Assembly (NCBI RefSeq): GCF_002100145.1
Contig: NZ_JXQD01000030.1
Span: 1 to 64,000 of the forward strand
Direction: 5' to 3'
Source of the DNA: Vibrio sp. qd031
GTDB taxonomy: Bacteria; Pseudomonadota; Gammaproteobacteria; Enterobacterales; Vibrionaceae
Length of the DNA stretch: 64,000 nucleotides
A program made the translations under genes and the position numbers. The notes under the pieces were generated by a model that saw only the letters and a program-made list of their open reading frames with translations, was not told the origin of the DNA and did not search any database. Numbering within the stretch: the stretch's first letter is position 1; each line of letters opens with the position of its first letter. Below, in pieces: positions 24,779 to 33,940 of the stretch.

Positions 24779-26386
24779 ATGCTACGTTTAACCGACATCA
24801 AACTGCCCCTAGATCACGATGAGCAAGCGCTCGAAAACGCCATCTTGGAAAAACTAAACATCAAAAAAGCGCAATTGTTGTCCTTTACCATGTTCAAACG
24901 TGGCTACGATGCCCGCAACAACAAAAACATCCAGCTTATTTACACATTGGATATCGACGTCGAGAACCAACAGCAGCTACTTGAGCAATTTGCCGATGAT
25001 CATCGAGTCAAAGAAACGCCTGACATGAGCTACAAATTTGTCGCCAAAGCGCCAGAAAACCTAGAAGAGCGACCAGTGGTGATCGGTTTTGGCCCTTGTG
25101 GACTGTTTTCTGCACTTGTTCTGGCGCAAATGGGCTTTAAGCCAATTGTTCTTGAGCGTGGCAAAGCGGTACGTGAGCGTACCAAAGACACGTTTGGCTT
25201 TTGGCGTAAGCAGCCGCTTAATACCGAGTCCAATGTACAGTTTGGTGAAGGCGGTGCGGGCACGTTCTCAGATGGTAAACTGTACACTCAAATCAAAGAT
25301 CCAAACTTTTACGGCCGTAAGGTAATCAAAGAATTTGTGGAAGCCGGCGCACCTCAAGAGATCGAATACGTGAGTAAGCCGCACATCGGTACTTTTAAAC
25401 TGGTGGGCATGATTGAAAAAATGCGCGCCAAGATCATTGAGTTGGGCGGTGAAATTCGCTTTAGTACTCGTGTTGATAAGTTCGACTTAGTCGACAACCA
25501 AGTACAAGGTCTACACCTTTCAACGGGTGAGTATCTAAAGAGTAAACACGTGATCTTGGCTGTTGGCCACAGTGCGCGTGACACCTTTGCCGAACTGCAT
25601 GAGCAAGGCGTGTATATTGAACCAAAGCCGTTTTCTGTGGGCTTTCGTATTGAACACGAGCAAAGCGCGATCGACCGTTGTCGCTTTGGTGACAACGCTG
25701 GGCACCCTCTTTTGGGCGCAGCCGACTACAAGTTAGTCCACCACTGCAAAAACGGTCGCAGCGTATACAGTTTTTGTATGTGCCCAGGCGGCACTGTTGT
25801 GGCAGCAACGTCCGAAGAAGGGCGTGTTGTCACTAACGGCATGAGCCAATACTCGCGCCATGAGCGCAACGCAAACAGCGCCATTGTCGTCGGAATCTCT
25901 CCAGAAGAAGACTACCCAGGCCACCCATTAGCGGGCATCGAATTGCAACGTAAGCTCGAAGCGTTAGCCTTTAAAGAAGGCGGTGAAAACTACCATGCTC
26001 CGGCTCAGCTTATTGGAGACTTCCTTGCAGGCAAATCAAGTAAAGAGATTGGCGACGTTCAGCCTTCTTACACGCCAGGTATCACCCTTGCCGATCTAAG
26101 CAAAGTCGTTCCAGATTACGTTACCGAAGCCATTCGCGAGGCTATTCCTGCGTTTGAGAAGAAGATTAAAGGCTTTTCAAAACCTGATGGCATGCTAACT
26201 GGTGTTGAAACTCGTACTTCTTCACCTATCTGCATCAAGCGTGGCAAAGACTACCAAAGCATCAATACCCCTGGCCTATATCCTGCGGGTGAAGGTGCGG
26301 GTTATGCGGGTGGTATTCTTTCTGCGGGGATCGACGGCATCAAAGTGGCCGAAGCCGTTGCACTTGCCATGACTGAGCAAGCGTAA
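24779..26386 (+). CDS. FAD-dependent dehydrogenase (COG2509 family)
   Basis: 535 residues. A ~95-residue N-terminal domain precedes the Rossmann FAD motif VVIGFGPCGLFSALVLAQMG (~100-119) with the acidic LERG strand end. Further motifs are FGEGGAGTFSDGKL, SVGFRIEH, CMCPGG and a C-terminal PAGEGAGYAGGILSAGIDG, all typical of the uncharacterised COG2509 NAD/FAD dehydrogenases. Full length, cytoplasmic; substrate unknown. An in-frame ATG at 24779 with AAAGAG upstream. No downstream operon partner. Confidence 0.88.
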   Translation: MLRLTDIKLPLDHDEQALENAILEKLNIKKAQLLSFTMFKRGYDARNNKNIQLIYTLDIDVENQQQLLEQFADDHRVKETPDMSYKFVAKAPENLEERPVVIGFGPCGLFSALVLAQMGFKPIVLERGKAVRERTKDTFGFWRKQPLNTESNVQFGEGGAGTFSDGKLYTQIKDPNFYGRKVIKEFVEAGAPQEIEYVSKPHIGTFKLVGMIEKMRAKIIELGGEIRFSTRVDKFDLVDNQVQGLHLSTGEYLKSKHVILAVGHSARDTFAELHEQGVYIEPKPFSVGFRIEHEQSAIDRCRFGDNAGHPLLGAADYKLVHHCKNGRSVYSFCMCPGGTVVAATSEEGRVVTNGMSQYSRHERNANSAIVVGISPEEDYPGHPLAGIELQRKLEALAFKEGGENYHAPAQLIGDFLAGKSSKEIGDVQPSYTPGITLADLSKVVPDYVTEAIREAIPAFEKKIKGFSKPDGMLTGVETRTSSPICIKRGKDYQSINTPGLYPAGEGAGYAGGILSAGIDGIKVAEAVALAMTEQA

Positions 26387-26466
26387 GTACGCACCAGAAT
26401 ATAGATATTAAAGCCTTATCCTTGGGCACCCTTTATACAATGGGGTGTTCAGGGGTAGTGGCACGA

Positions 26467-26979
26467 TTAATACTTATTTTGACAAGCTATCTCGTCATAG
26501 CTTGAGCTTACACCGTTTATTATAGTCGCCTGATATTGTTTGTATTTTTCAACCCGCTGAGGCGTGTTCATCGTATAAAGAATCAAGCTATCGACGATGC
26601 TTCCCGCTTTTTCGACATCTTGCATAGACTCCACAAAACAATATAGATGGGATACGTAATCCTGATGATTTTTTTGTAATGTGGGTTGGCTGTCGAGGCT
26701 TCTCTCAGGGCCTGTTTCAAGGTCAGTTTCAAGGCTAACTTGCAGCGACACCGCCAATCGATTTAGCGCTTTTTGCTGAGAATCATTTAGATCTATAGTC
26801 CCTAAGTAACGCTCAATATCGTCCCTTATACCATTGCCGTCAGTATCTATGCCTGCGAGAGTCGGAGAGTTATCTTGCTCAAACTCAGGTAAAGGATTGC
26901 TGGGATACAAGGAAAAGCGGCATCCACTTACTAGCAGTAACAACATACCCGTCATCAAAAAGCGTTTAGCGTTTTTCAT
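26467..26979 (-). CDS. Lipoprotein with a thrombospondin-3-like Ca-binding motif
   Basis: 170 residues. Lipobox LLVSGC with lipidated Cys at 20. Soon after comes DTDGNGIRDDIERYL (~46-60), an Asp-rich calcium-binding motif of the TSP type 3 repeat kind. The rest is helical and of unknown fold. Likely an outer- or inner-membrane-anchored periplasmic protein (residues after Cys are Arg-Phe-Ser, so outer-membrane sorting is plausible). Confidence 0.72.
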   Translation of the reverse strand: MKNAKRFLMTGMLLLLVSGCRFSLYPSNPLPEFEQDNSPTLAGIDTDGNGIRDDIERYLGTIDLNDSQQKALNRLAVSLQVSLETDLETGPERSLDSQPTLQKNHQDYVSHLYCFVESMQDVEKAGSIVDSLILYTMNTPQRVEKYKQYQATIINGVSSSYDEIACQNKY

Positions 26980-27097
26980 AGAAAATATAAGTCTCGTCGT
27001 TCAAGTAGTCGAAAAAAATTAGACAATTTATCGCTTAATCGTCTCATTTGACGTCGCGATTGTTGTGTGTTTTTAGCGCTCGCCTTATAAACAAAGC

Positions 27098-27676
27098 TCA
27101 CTCAAACAGGACACTAATCTCTGGCTCAATCGCATCCTGCAAGTGTGAAGAGTGATTAAAATACTCAAAATCCCACTCATTTTCAAAGACCAACTTGGTC
27201 ACCCCTGTATGGGTCATATCGTGTCCAAAGGATTTACCAATAAGCTGCTTTAGCAAATAGAGGATAAAGCATCCGTGCGCCACAATTAACACTGTTTCCC
27301 CATCGGCTATGCGCAAAAGATGAGTTTCAATAAAGCGCAGCACACGTTGTTTCTGCAGTTTAAATTCTTCAATGTCTGTGTTGCCTAAGTTTTTACCTAT
27401 GCACTCACAATACAACTCTCTAATATCGGCAAGCTCAAAAAGCGCATTCGACGCAATATTAAGTTGAGCAAAGGTTTCTTTAGCTCGCAAGTAGTCGCTG
27501 GTGTAGCTGCGATCGATGGAGATTGAGTCAAACACCGTGTTTAACTTAATGGATTGTTCAATACCCCGTTGGGTGAGCGGCTTGTCGTATTCATTTATCG
27601 CGGAGTAACTTACCTGCTCAATTCTGTCGTCTCCCGCTTCACCATGCCTAACCAAATACAGTGTTTTCATTCGCAT
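27098..27676 (-). CDS. Histidine phosphatase family protein (phosphoglycerate mutase-like)
   Basis: 192 residues from ATG 27676 (an ATG six bases later is also possible). The catalytic RHGE motif is in LYLVRHGEAG (~8-11), the second conserved histidine in VLIVAHGCFILYLLKQL (~135). SixA/PhoE-like size. Small-molecule or phosphohistidine phosphatase; substrate unknown. Divergent from the ATP-grasp operon. Confidence 0.85.
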   Translation of the reverse strand: MRMKTLYLVRHGEAGDDRIEQVSYSAINEYDKPLTQRGIEQSIKLNTVFDSISIDRSYTSDYLRAKETFAQLNIASNALFELADIRELYCECIGKNLGNTDIEEFKLQKQRVLRFIETHLLRIADGETVLIVAHGCFILYLLKQLIGKSFGHDMTHTGVTKLVFENEWDFEYFNHSSHLQDAIEPEISVLFE

Positions 27677-27949
27677 CTCTACTCATTGTGGTTTTTCTCA
27701 TATTGATGTGCGTTACCAACGCTCTCGCACCTTAGATTATCATCGCGCTATTTAGGGACAATTGACGAGCAAAAGCTTGAATGCTTTCAATATTTCAGCC
27801 ACAACGTGTCACCTTTGAGACCGTAATAAGGGAACACTTCTTTATCTTAAGTTTGCAACACAGACCAGTAATCCGTTCGCGTAGTATGAATGAAGGTGTA
27901 ATTGGTGATTATTTGCAGCGTAAAGCAAAGCGGAGTTTAGGCTAAAAGG

Positions 27950-29677
27950 ATGAGCAAACGTAAACGCGTTTTAGTGATTGGCGAAGATTCGAGGAGCTTT
28001 CTTAGCTCAATTCGTTCGCTGGCTAAAAATGAGTATGAGGTCCATGCCATTTCGCTCAATGCGCAGTCTATTGCACTGCGCAGCCAATACCTTCACGCCT
28101 TTAAATGCGTCAGTCAACTAGCCAACACGGAGTCTGCGTGGTCACATGCCATCACGCAATACGTTACCGAACACGCCATTGAGCTGATTTTTCCGTGTGA
28201 TGAGCGAGCGATTTTCCCGTTGCTTGAATTACGAAAATCTCACCAAGACTTCCCACCTTGCGCCATCGTTAACGAAGATGCGTTCTACGTCTTTTTGGAC
28301 AAGTGGAAAACTAAATCTGTTGCCATGGAATGTGATGTTCCCGTGGCAGATGCACACCATGTTGATAATTCATCACAGATAGACCTTGAAGCCATTGAGC
28401 TGCCTGTTGTGTTTAAGCCGCTGCAATCCTACCGCGAAGACGACATTCACAACCGTGGTAAGGTCGCAATAGTGCGCAATACCGAACAACTAAAAACGTT
28501 ATTAGACGGACAGCATCAGCCTTTTATTCTAGAGCAATATTTTGAAGGCACAGGTGAAGGCCTGTCCGTGTTTGCTATTGAGGGCGTGGTCAAAACCGCG
28601 TTTGCTCATCAGCGGCTTTGGGAGTCCGCCGACGGGGGTGGCAGCTCCTACCGTAAAAGTGTCGAGGTCGACCCCGCGCAGCTTGAAGCCGTTAAAAAGC
28701 TGTGTGCAAAGACCCACATGACCGGTCTGGCGATGTTTGAATTTAAAAGAAACCTCAATAATGGCAAATGGATCCTCATCGAAGTAAATGCTCGTGTATG
28801 GGGCTCAATTCCATTGGCCGTGCAATCAGGAATCGACTTTCCAAGCTACTTTGCCAACTACTTGACCGAACCTCAAAGTGTTCACAGCGATTTGTATCCC
28901 AAAGACTATCGTGTCGATCAATACGCTCGTAATCTTACGTCTGACTTTAATATGGTAAGAAGTCAGTTTCAGGGCATTCGTCGACGCAAAGGCATACTAA
29001 AAGCGTTTAAGTTTTTAGCAGTTAGAACCTTTGAAGCAAGAAGAATGCTGGTAGGTAAAGAGCGAATAGACAGCTTCGAGTTGAAGGACACAAAACCTTT
29101 TTTTGCTGAATTGATGGGTATCGTTAAGCTGATTAGCTCGTTCATCAACCGGAAAGTACCGCAGCTTAGGCTTTTTTACCGCCCATTTGTACGCGCAACC
29201 TTACGTAAAAAACTAGGGAATGGTTACTACAACTCGATCTACTTCTTATGTTACGGGAACATCGTGCGCAGCTCATTCGCAGAGTTCGACTTAAAAAAGA
29301 AACTGACCGAAGACACTACGTTATCTATTCACTCTGTAGGTATCCATGATCCAACTGGACGTCAGTCCCCCGATATGTTTATCGAGGCCGCCAAGCAGTT
29401 TGATGTGGATTTGGCGCCGCACAGATCTAAACATATCCGAGATTTTCAACTTACCGATAGAGACTTGGTTTTGTTTTTTGATGAGAAAAATCAACTGTTT
29501 TTTGAACAAAACTTGGCTCCGGCAGAAGGCGTTAACATGACAGATTTGGTTGGCCCTTTGTGGTTTGGCCGAGCCAATATTGACGATCCGTATGGCAAAA
29601 CCACCCAAGACGCTAATGACAGCTATAGCATGATTAACGCCGCTGTCGAGCGACTCTACAACGATATTAGTCGATAG
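27950..29677 (+). CDS. Fusion: ATP-grasp ligase + low-molecular-weight phosphotyrosine phosphatase
   Basis: 575 residues. The first ~330 form an ATP-grasp ligase with a Rossmann-like N domain (RVLVIGEDSRSFLSSI), then VVFKPLQSYRE, FILEQYFEGTGEGLSVFAI and MFEFKRN...WILIEVNARVWGS (metal-binding Glu-x-Asn). After a basic linker, the C-terminal ~145 residues are a LMW-PTP: YFLCYGNIVRSS with Cys434 and Arg440 (CX5R) and the general-acid loop IDDPYGK with Asp546. All catalytic residues of both halves are present. Fusion of a carboxylate-amine ligase with a tyrosine phosphatase is uncommon; first gene of a three-gene operon with deacetylase and glycosyltransferase. Confidence 0.88.
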   Translation: MSKRKRVLVIGEDSRSFLSSIRSLAKNEYEVHAISLNAQSIALRSQYLHAFKCVSQLANTESAWSHAITQYVTEHAIELIFPCDERAIFPLLELRKSHQDFPPCAIVNEDAFYVFLDKWKTKSVAMECDVPVADAHHVDNSSQIDLEAIELPVVFKPLQSYREDDIHNRGKVAIVRNTEQLKTLLDGQHQPFILEQYFEGTGEGLSVFAIEGVVKTAFAHQRLWESADGGGSSYRKSVEVDPAQLEAVKKLCAKTHMTGLAMFEFKRNLNNGKWILIEVNARVWGSIPLAVQSGIDFPSYFANYLTEPQSVHSDLYPKDYRVDQYARNLTSDFNMVRSQFQGIRRRKGILKAFKFLAVRTFEARRMLVGKERIDSFELKDTKPFFAELMGIVKLISSFINRKVPQLRLFYRPFVRATLRKKLGNGYYNSIYFLCYGNIVRSSFAEFDLKKKLTEDTTLSIHSVGIHDPTGRQSPDMFIEAAKQFDVDLAPHRSKHIRDFQLTDRDLVLFFDEKNQLFFEQNLAPAEGVNMTDLVGPLWFGRANIDDPYGKTTQDANDSYSMINAAVERLYNDISR

Positions 29678-29685
29678 GTACCACA

Positions 29686-30654
29686 ATGGAATGTGCGGTA
29701 GTCATTCACACAGAAGAAGAGTTTGATTGGAATGGTGGGTTTAATCGTTTCAATGATAATGTCTCGCATCACACACAGTTCACAACTACGGTTAAACAGC
29801 TTGTCGACATTGGAGCAAAGGTCACGTTGGCGCTTGATTACGCGTTTATAAATAACCTACAAGGTCGTCAGGCCATAGAAGAACTGGTCGGGTTAGCCTC
29901 TCCAAACATCGAATTTGCCAGTCACCTGCACCCTTGGGTCACTCCGCCGTTTAGTGAGTCAGACTCCGAAGGCAACGTGGATGAGTACCACACCTTTGCT
30001 GGAAACTTGGCGCGCGACCTTGAGTTTGCCAAACTAAAGACACTGACAGACGCTATTGAAGCATTAACCCATCACGCACCGACAACTTATTTGGCGGGTC
30101 GCTATGGCATTGGCAAAAACACCTACGAGATTTTGCACGCCTTGGGCTACAAAACAGACATCAGTCCGAGCGCATTCAGTGACTTTACCTCAATAGGTGG
30201 CCCAGATTTCTCGTCTACAACCAACGGACACTACATCAAACAAGGGATAGAAGTATTCCCTCATAGCAGCGCCTTCTTGTCTGTGGTTGCGCCACTGGCG
30301 AACTACCTCAATAAAAAGCCTGAGCTGTTTGCCCGCATTCAAAGCTCACCACCACTTAAGCTGTTGGGTAAAATAGCACGGCTAAAAAAATTACGCTTTA
30401 GCCCAGAAGGTGTTCCCATCTACGAACTAAAACGCATCTATTCGAGATTGCAGCAAACGGGCCATCAACACCTCATTTTGTCACTGCATTCTTCCAGCTT
30501 AAAATCAGGGTTAACTCCCTACTCAACCGGTAATACGGCTGCCGATATTGGTGAAAGTACTGTTGAGATCATGACTTGGCTACTTAATAACAATAAAGTA
30601 ACCCCTAGTCTGGTTTCGGAGTTTTCTAGGTTAGAGAAGGCGAACAATGACTAA
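29686..30654 (+). CDS. Polysaccharide deacetylase-like protein (NodB-like fold)
   Basis: 322 residues starting 8 bp after the ATP-grasp gene. N-terminal motif VIHTEEEFDWN replaces the usual TFDD-type motif 1, and ASHLHPWV (~84) provides the two histidines of motif 2. LAGRYGIGKNTYEIL (~143) resembles motif 3, and HLILSLHSSSL (~262) motif 5. The catalytic first Asp seems shifted to Glu residues, so the metal site may be atypical. Overlaps the glycosyltransferase gene by 8 bp, which supports coupled translation. Confidence 0.75.
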   Translation: MECAVVIHTEEEFDWNGGFNRFNDNVSHHTQFTTTVKQLVDIGAKVTLALDYAFINNLQGRQAIEELVGLASPNIEFASHLHPWVTPPFSESDSEGNVDEYHTFAGNLARDLEFAKLKTLTDAIEALTHHAPTTYLAGRYGIGKNTYEILHALGYKTDISPSAFSDFTSIGGPDFSSTTNGHYIKQGIEVFPHSSAFLSVVAPLANYLNKKPELFARIQSSPPLKLLGKIARLKKLRFSPEGVPIYELKRIYSRLQQTGHQHLILSLHSSSLKSGLTPYSTGNTAADIGESTVEIMTWLLNNNKVTPSLVSEFSRLEKANND

Positions 30655-31606
30655 CGTTTCGATAATTATCCCAACTAAAAACAGGGTTGGTCTATTTAGC
30701 AAAGCCTTGGATTCCGCACTCACCCAAAGCTACCCGCATACTGAAATTATCGTGGTTGACGATGGAAGCTCGCCCGATGTCCAACGCCAATATCAACAGT
30801 TGATCGCCACACACCCAGATAAGATTCAATACTTTCACTTGATAGAAAAACGCAACGGTCACGGTCCAAACTATTGCAGAAACTACGGCGTGGCTCAGGC
30901 AACAGGAGAGTATGTCGCGTTTCTTGACGATGACGACTATTGGACAGACCCACACTATCTATCAAATGTGGTGCGCGATCTAGAGCAATACCCTTCTAGT
31001 GTGGATGTCATCTACTCGAATCAAATCGCATATGAACCTAACGGGACATTGAAAGAGGCCGTGATTTGGATTGAAGACATAGCCAAAACATTTCAATGGA
31101 GTGACACTCAACCTATCAACGTTGATCAACTGCTTACCAGTAACGGATTTGCGCACATGAACTGCACATTTATGCGTCGTGACTTTTTCTTGCAGGTGGG
31201 TGGGATGGATGAATCTCTCGCTTACGAAGGGGATAGAGATTTTTACTACCGAAGTATCGACCAAGCCGTCTCGATATTGTACAACCCAGCCATAGTATCA
31301 AGGCACAACATTCCTGATCGAGGTAAAGCAGACAACGTTTCTACGGCGGTAAACGCGGTTGGAAAGATCCTTAACCGCCTCTGCTACATTGAGAAGAACA
31401 TCACCAATGTAAAACACCTTCAAATTAGGCAGCGGTTTATTCAAGCTAAAGTATACGAATACAAACACTTAGCTAGTATCATGAAACAGCAACAGTCATA
31501 CAAACTGGCCAGCATTTACGCTAATCAAGCACTGGCCAATCAGTTCACCCTAAAGTGGTCGCTTTATGCGGTGTACTTGTCGGTGCTGGCATTAATAAAG
31601 CGCTAA
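30647..31606 (+). CDS. Family 2 glycosyltransferase
   Basis: 319 residues, GT-A fold. SIIIPTKNRVGLFSKALDSAL, EIIVVDDGSS (UDP-sugar binding) and YVAFLDDDDYW (DxD-type, metal-binding) are present, then NGFAHMNCTFMRRDFF and EGDRDFYYR, matching the acceptor-side ED motif. C terminus is helical and basic with a hydrophobic end (LYAVYLSVLALIKR). Transfers a sugar onto a glycan or lipid carrier. Third gene of the ATP-grasp/LMW-PTP operon, overlapping its predecessor by 8 bp. Confidence 0.9.
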   Translation: MTNVSIIIPTKNRVGLFSKALDSALTQSYPHTEIIVVDDGSSPDVQRQYQQLIATHPDKIQYFHLIEKRNGHGPNYCRNYGVAQATGEYVAFLDDDDYWTDPHYLSNVVRDLEQYPSSVDVIYSNQIAYEPNGTLKEAVIWIEDIAKTFQWSDTQPINVDQLLTSNGFAHMNCTFMRRDFFLQVGGMDESLAYEGDRDFYYRSIDQAVSILYNPAIVSRHNIPDRGKADNVSTAVNAVGKILNRLCYIEKNITNVKHLQIRQRFIQAKVYEYKHLASIMKQQQSYKLASIYANQALANQFTLKWSLYAVYLSVLALIKR

Positions 31607-31675
31607 ATATTCTGCTTTGCACAATGGGCTTACTCGTGCTCTAGCGGCATTAACTGTCAACTTAGTAACCCAACG

Positions 31676-32482
31676 CTATTGAGAAAGAGAAAAAAGGCGT
31701 TTAATTGTGGAAAGAACACCCGACTGCGCATTACTTGGCGCAATGTGTTTTGCGTGTTGCTTTACCTCTGGATGAGCATTTTCCATGGCATAAGATTCAC
31801 CGCTAACTTGAAGCATTTCAACGTCATTAAAGAAGTCACCAAAGCTCATGGTTTGCTCATAACCAAAGCCCATCGTACTTTGTAAATGCTCGATCGCTGC
31901 ACCTTTTGAAGCGCTTTTATCCATCACGTCGAGCCATATTTTGGCGCTGACGACCACTTGGTGAGTGCCACCGAATTCAGCATTAAACGTCGGTGCTACA
32001 TTAGCCTCAGTGCCACCAAAATGCAGCAGCGCCACTTTAATAAACTGATCATCTACGCTGAGCAAATCTTCCACCTGAGTACGTTTGGCGTAGTATTTTT
32101 GAATTTCTTGGTGCGCATTAGGATCTGTCGACTCAATGTATGCACCCGACTTACCGCACAGCACAATGTGCACACCATCTATTTGTCTCGCGACCTCAAT
32201 CACTCGAGTAATATCCTGTCGTTCGATAGTATTGCTGTACAGCTCTTGTCCTTGGTGCATCACCATGGTGCCATTTTCGGCAACAAACAGCATCCTATCT
32301 GCGATAGGAGCGAAGGTATCTTGCAAGCTGTAATACTGCCGACCCGACGCTGCTGCAAATAGAACATCTTTTTTTGCCAACTGTTCAAACACATCAAAAA
32401 AATCAGGGTCCAAATTACCAGAAGGATCCAACAGTGTGCCGTCCATATCGGCAGCAATAAAACGGATATCAGGGGTAGTCAT
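31676..32482 (-). CDS. Cof-type HAD-IIB sugar phosphatase
   Basis: 268 residues from ATG 32482 (MTTPDIRF); an ATG 33 bases upstream is in frame but gives a weaker match. HAD motifs: DMDGTLLD (Asp12, Asp14), ASGR (motif II), a lysine in MDKSASKGAAIEHL, and FGDFFNDVEML (motif IV). The C2B cap between motifs II and III is as in YbiV/SupH. Hydrolyses sugar phosphates; exact substrate unknown. Converges with the glycosyltransferase operon. Confidence 0.88.
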   Translation of the reverse strand: MTTPDIRFIAADMDGTLLDPSGNLDPDFFDVFEQLAKKDVLFAAASGRQYYSLQDTFAPIADRMLFVAENGTMVMHQGQELYSNTIERQDITRVIEVARQIDGVHIVLCGKSGAYIESTDPNAHQEIQKYYAKRTQVEDLLSVDDQFIKVALLHFGGTEANVAPTFNAEFGGTHQVVVSAKIWLDVMDKSASKGAAIEHLQSTMGFGYEQTMSFGDFFNDVEMLQVSGESYAMENAHPEVKQHAKHIAPSNAQSGVLSTIKRLFSLSQ

Positions 32483-32585
32483 TACGAAACTCACTAGAGA
32501 TTGAAGCGCATTCATGCGCGATGAGATGGAGTATAGGGGGTGTATGTCAGAAAAAAAAGGGTACGAAATGGCAGAAAATATTTCC

Positions 32586-33746
32586 TCAATTCTTCTTTTT
32601 TCGGCTTTGAGTTGGCGTAGAGGAGTGTGTTAACCGATCACGTAGTACTGCAGCATGATCAATGGCTAACTTAATCGAATTAGCCAAATTGATGTTTCGG
32701 TAAACCCGCATTTCCAGCGACATCTCTTCATCGCTTAATGTTCTTTTGTATTGCAGCTCCCCACCCATAAAATCGTAATACTCAAAACCACTTTTTTGAG
32801 CAGCCTCAATCAACATATGGTGGGTGACTAGACCTGGTTTTAGGTGCTTATCGGTAAAGGTGTAGTTAAATGCGCTCAAATAGAAATACGCACATCCTTT
32901 GAAGTGAAAGTTATAGATATAACCAAGGTGATGCTCACCTGCAGACACTTTGACTAACTGAACAATGCCTTGTGGGACGCCTTTCATCGCTAGGCGATGA
33001 TGAAAATCTAAGAACTTGGGGTTATTGAAGCCACTACTTTTTCCCCAGCGCTCTAAGTGATACGGGGCGCAGTCGTTAAAAAACTGATCAATGTTTTCGA
33101 CATTGTAGTGAGTAAACTCAACGCCTCCCATACCCTTATACCGTTTTTTACTGCGCCGGATCTGATAACGGGCGTTTTTTGATAAAGTCTGTTTTTCATA
33201 TTCTGAGAAGCTATGATAGCGATGCAGGTTCACTCGATAAGCCATCGTACTCCATATTGTGCGCTGACTGTGCTTAAAGAGACCAGAATGGGCAAGTACC
33301 TCCTGTTTCGATACGCCTATTGAAAAGCCACCGCGCTTTACTACATTGTCCATAACGTACTGATTCAGCAGTGGCCTTAGTTGGTCCGCTAGCTCGGTAT
33401 CCAGCAAATAGTCATTATACTCGATCCAGATTTGATCAAGATCTCGCTGGCCAGTGCGATGGAGATGATAATCTTCAAATCCGGGCAATGGTGAATTCGA
33501 AGGCGTCTTCACAATAATGCCAAGACCGACTGGCACACCGTGATCGCTCTTTGCAACCACCAAAATAAAATCAGTGACGAACACCTCAAGCCAGGTTCCG
33601 ATCCAAAACCAACTTAAAAACACATTACTTGGCGCTCGATTTTCGAGCTCGCACCACAACTCCCGCACGAGGGTTAAATCGGGCGTATCAATATGTTCAA
33701 TAGTCATTGAGGTTGATAGGTCAGTTTGTGGTGAAGCCAGTTCCAT
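32586..33746 (-). CDS. CelD/BcsL-type (FemAB-like) GNAT acyltransferase
   Basis: 386 residues. Signature region SKNARYQIRRSKKRYKGMGG (~185) and YYDFMGGELQYKRTLSDEE (~333) match the Acetyltransf_6/CelD group, which also includes PEP-CTERM/exosortase-associated FemAB-like proteins. These transfer acyl or aminoacyl groups in surface polysaccharide pathways. Its nearness to the ATP-grasp/deacetylase/GT2 operon hints at one glycan pathway, though it is on the opposite strand with a HAD phosphatase gene in between. Confidence 0.75.
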   Translation of the reverse strand: MELASPQTDLSTSMTIEHIDTPDLTLVRELWCELENRAPSNVFLSWFWIGTWLEVFVTDFILVVAKSDHGVPVGLGIIVKTPSNSPLPGFEDYHLHRTGQRDLDQIWIEYNDYLLDTELADQLRPLLNQYVMDNVVKRGGFSIGVSKQEVLAHSGLFKHSQRTIWSTMAYRVNLHRYHSFSEYEKQTLSKNARYQIRRSKKRYKGMGGVEFTHYNVENIDQFFNDCAPYHLERWGKSSGFNNPKFLDFHHRLAMKGVPQGIVQLVKVSAGEHHLGYIYNFHFKGCAYFYLSAFNYTFTDKHLKPGLVTHHMLIEAAQKSGFEYYDFMGGELQYKRTLSDEEMSLEMRVYRNINLANSIKLAIDHAAVLRDRLTHSSTPTQSRKKKN

Positions 33747-33940
33747 TAGCTCTACTCATAATTGATGTACTGAATAGAGTAAAAGAGCCGCATCAGAAGT
33801 CTTGTAACATTTATAAGATCGAGCAAATTGAAGCCGCATATAGCGATTTAAAATGTGCACGTCTCAAAAGTGTGAGGGCAATTTTAAACGCACAAGCAAA
33901 TGGTCAAATATATTGGCCCATTTCCCAGACTACTCAAACT

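Noticed and set aside
31958..32362. 134-codon plus-strand frame in the HAD gene
   Set aside because: Antisense shadow of the HAD phosphatase.
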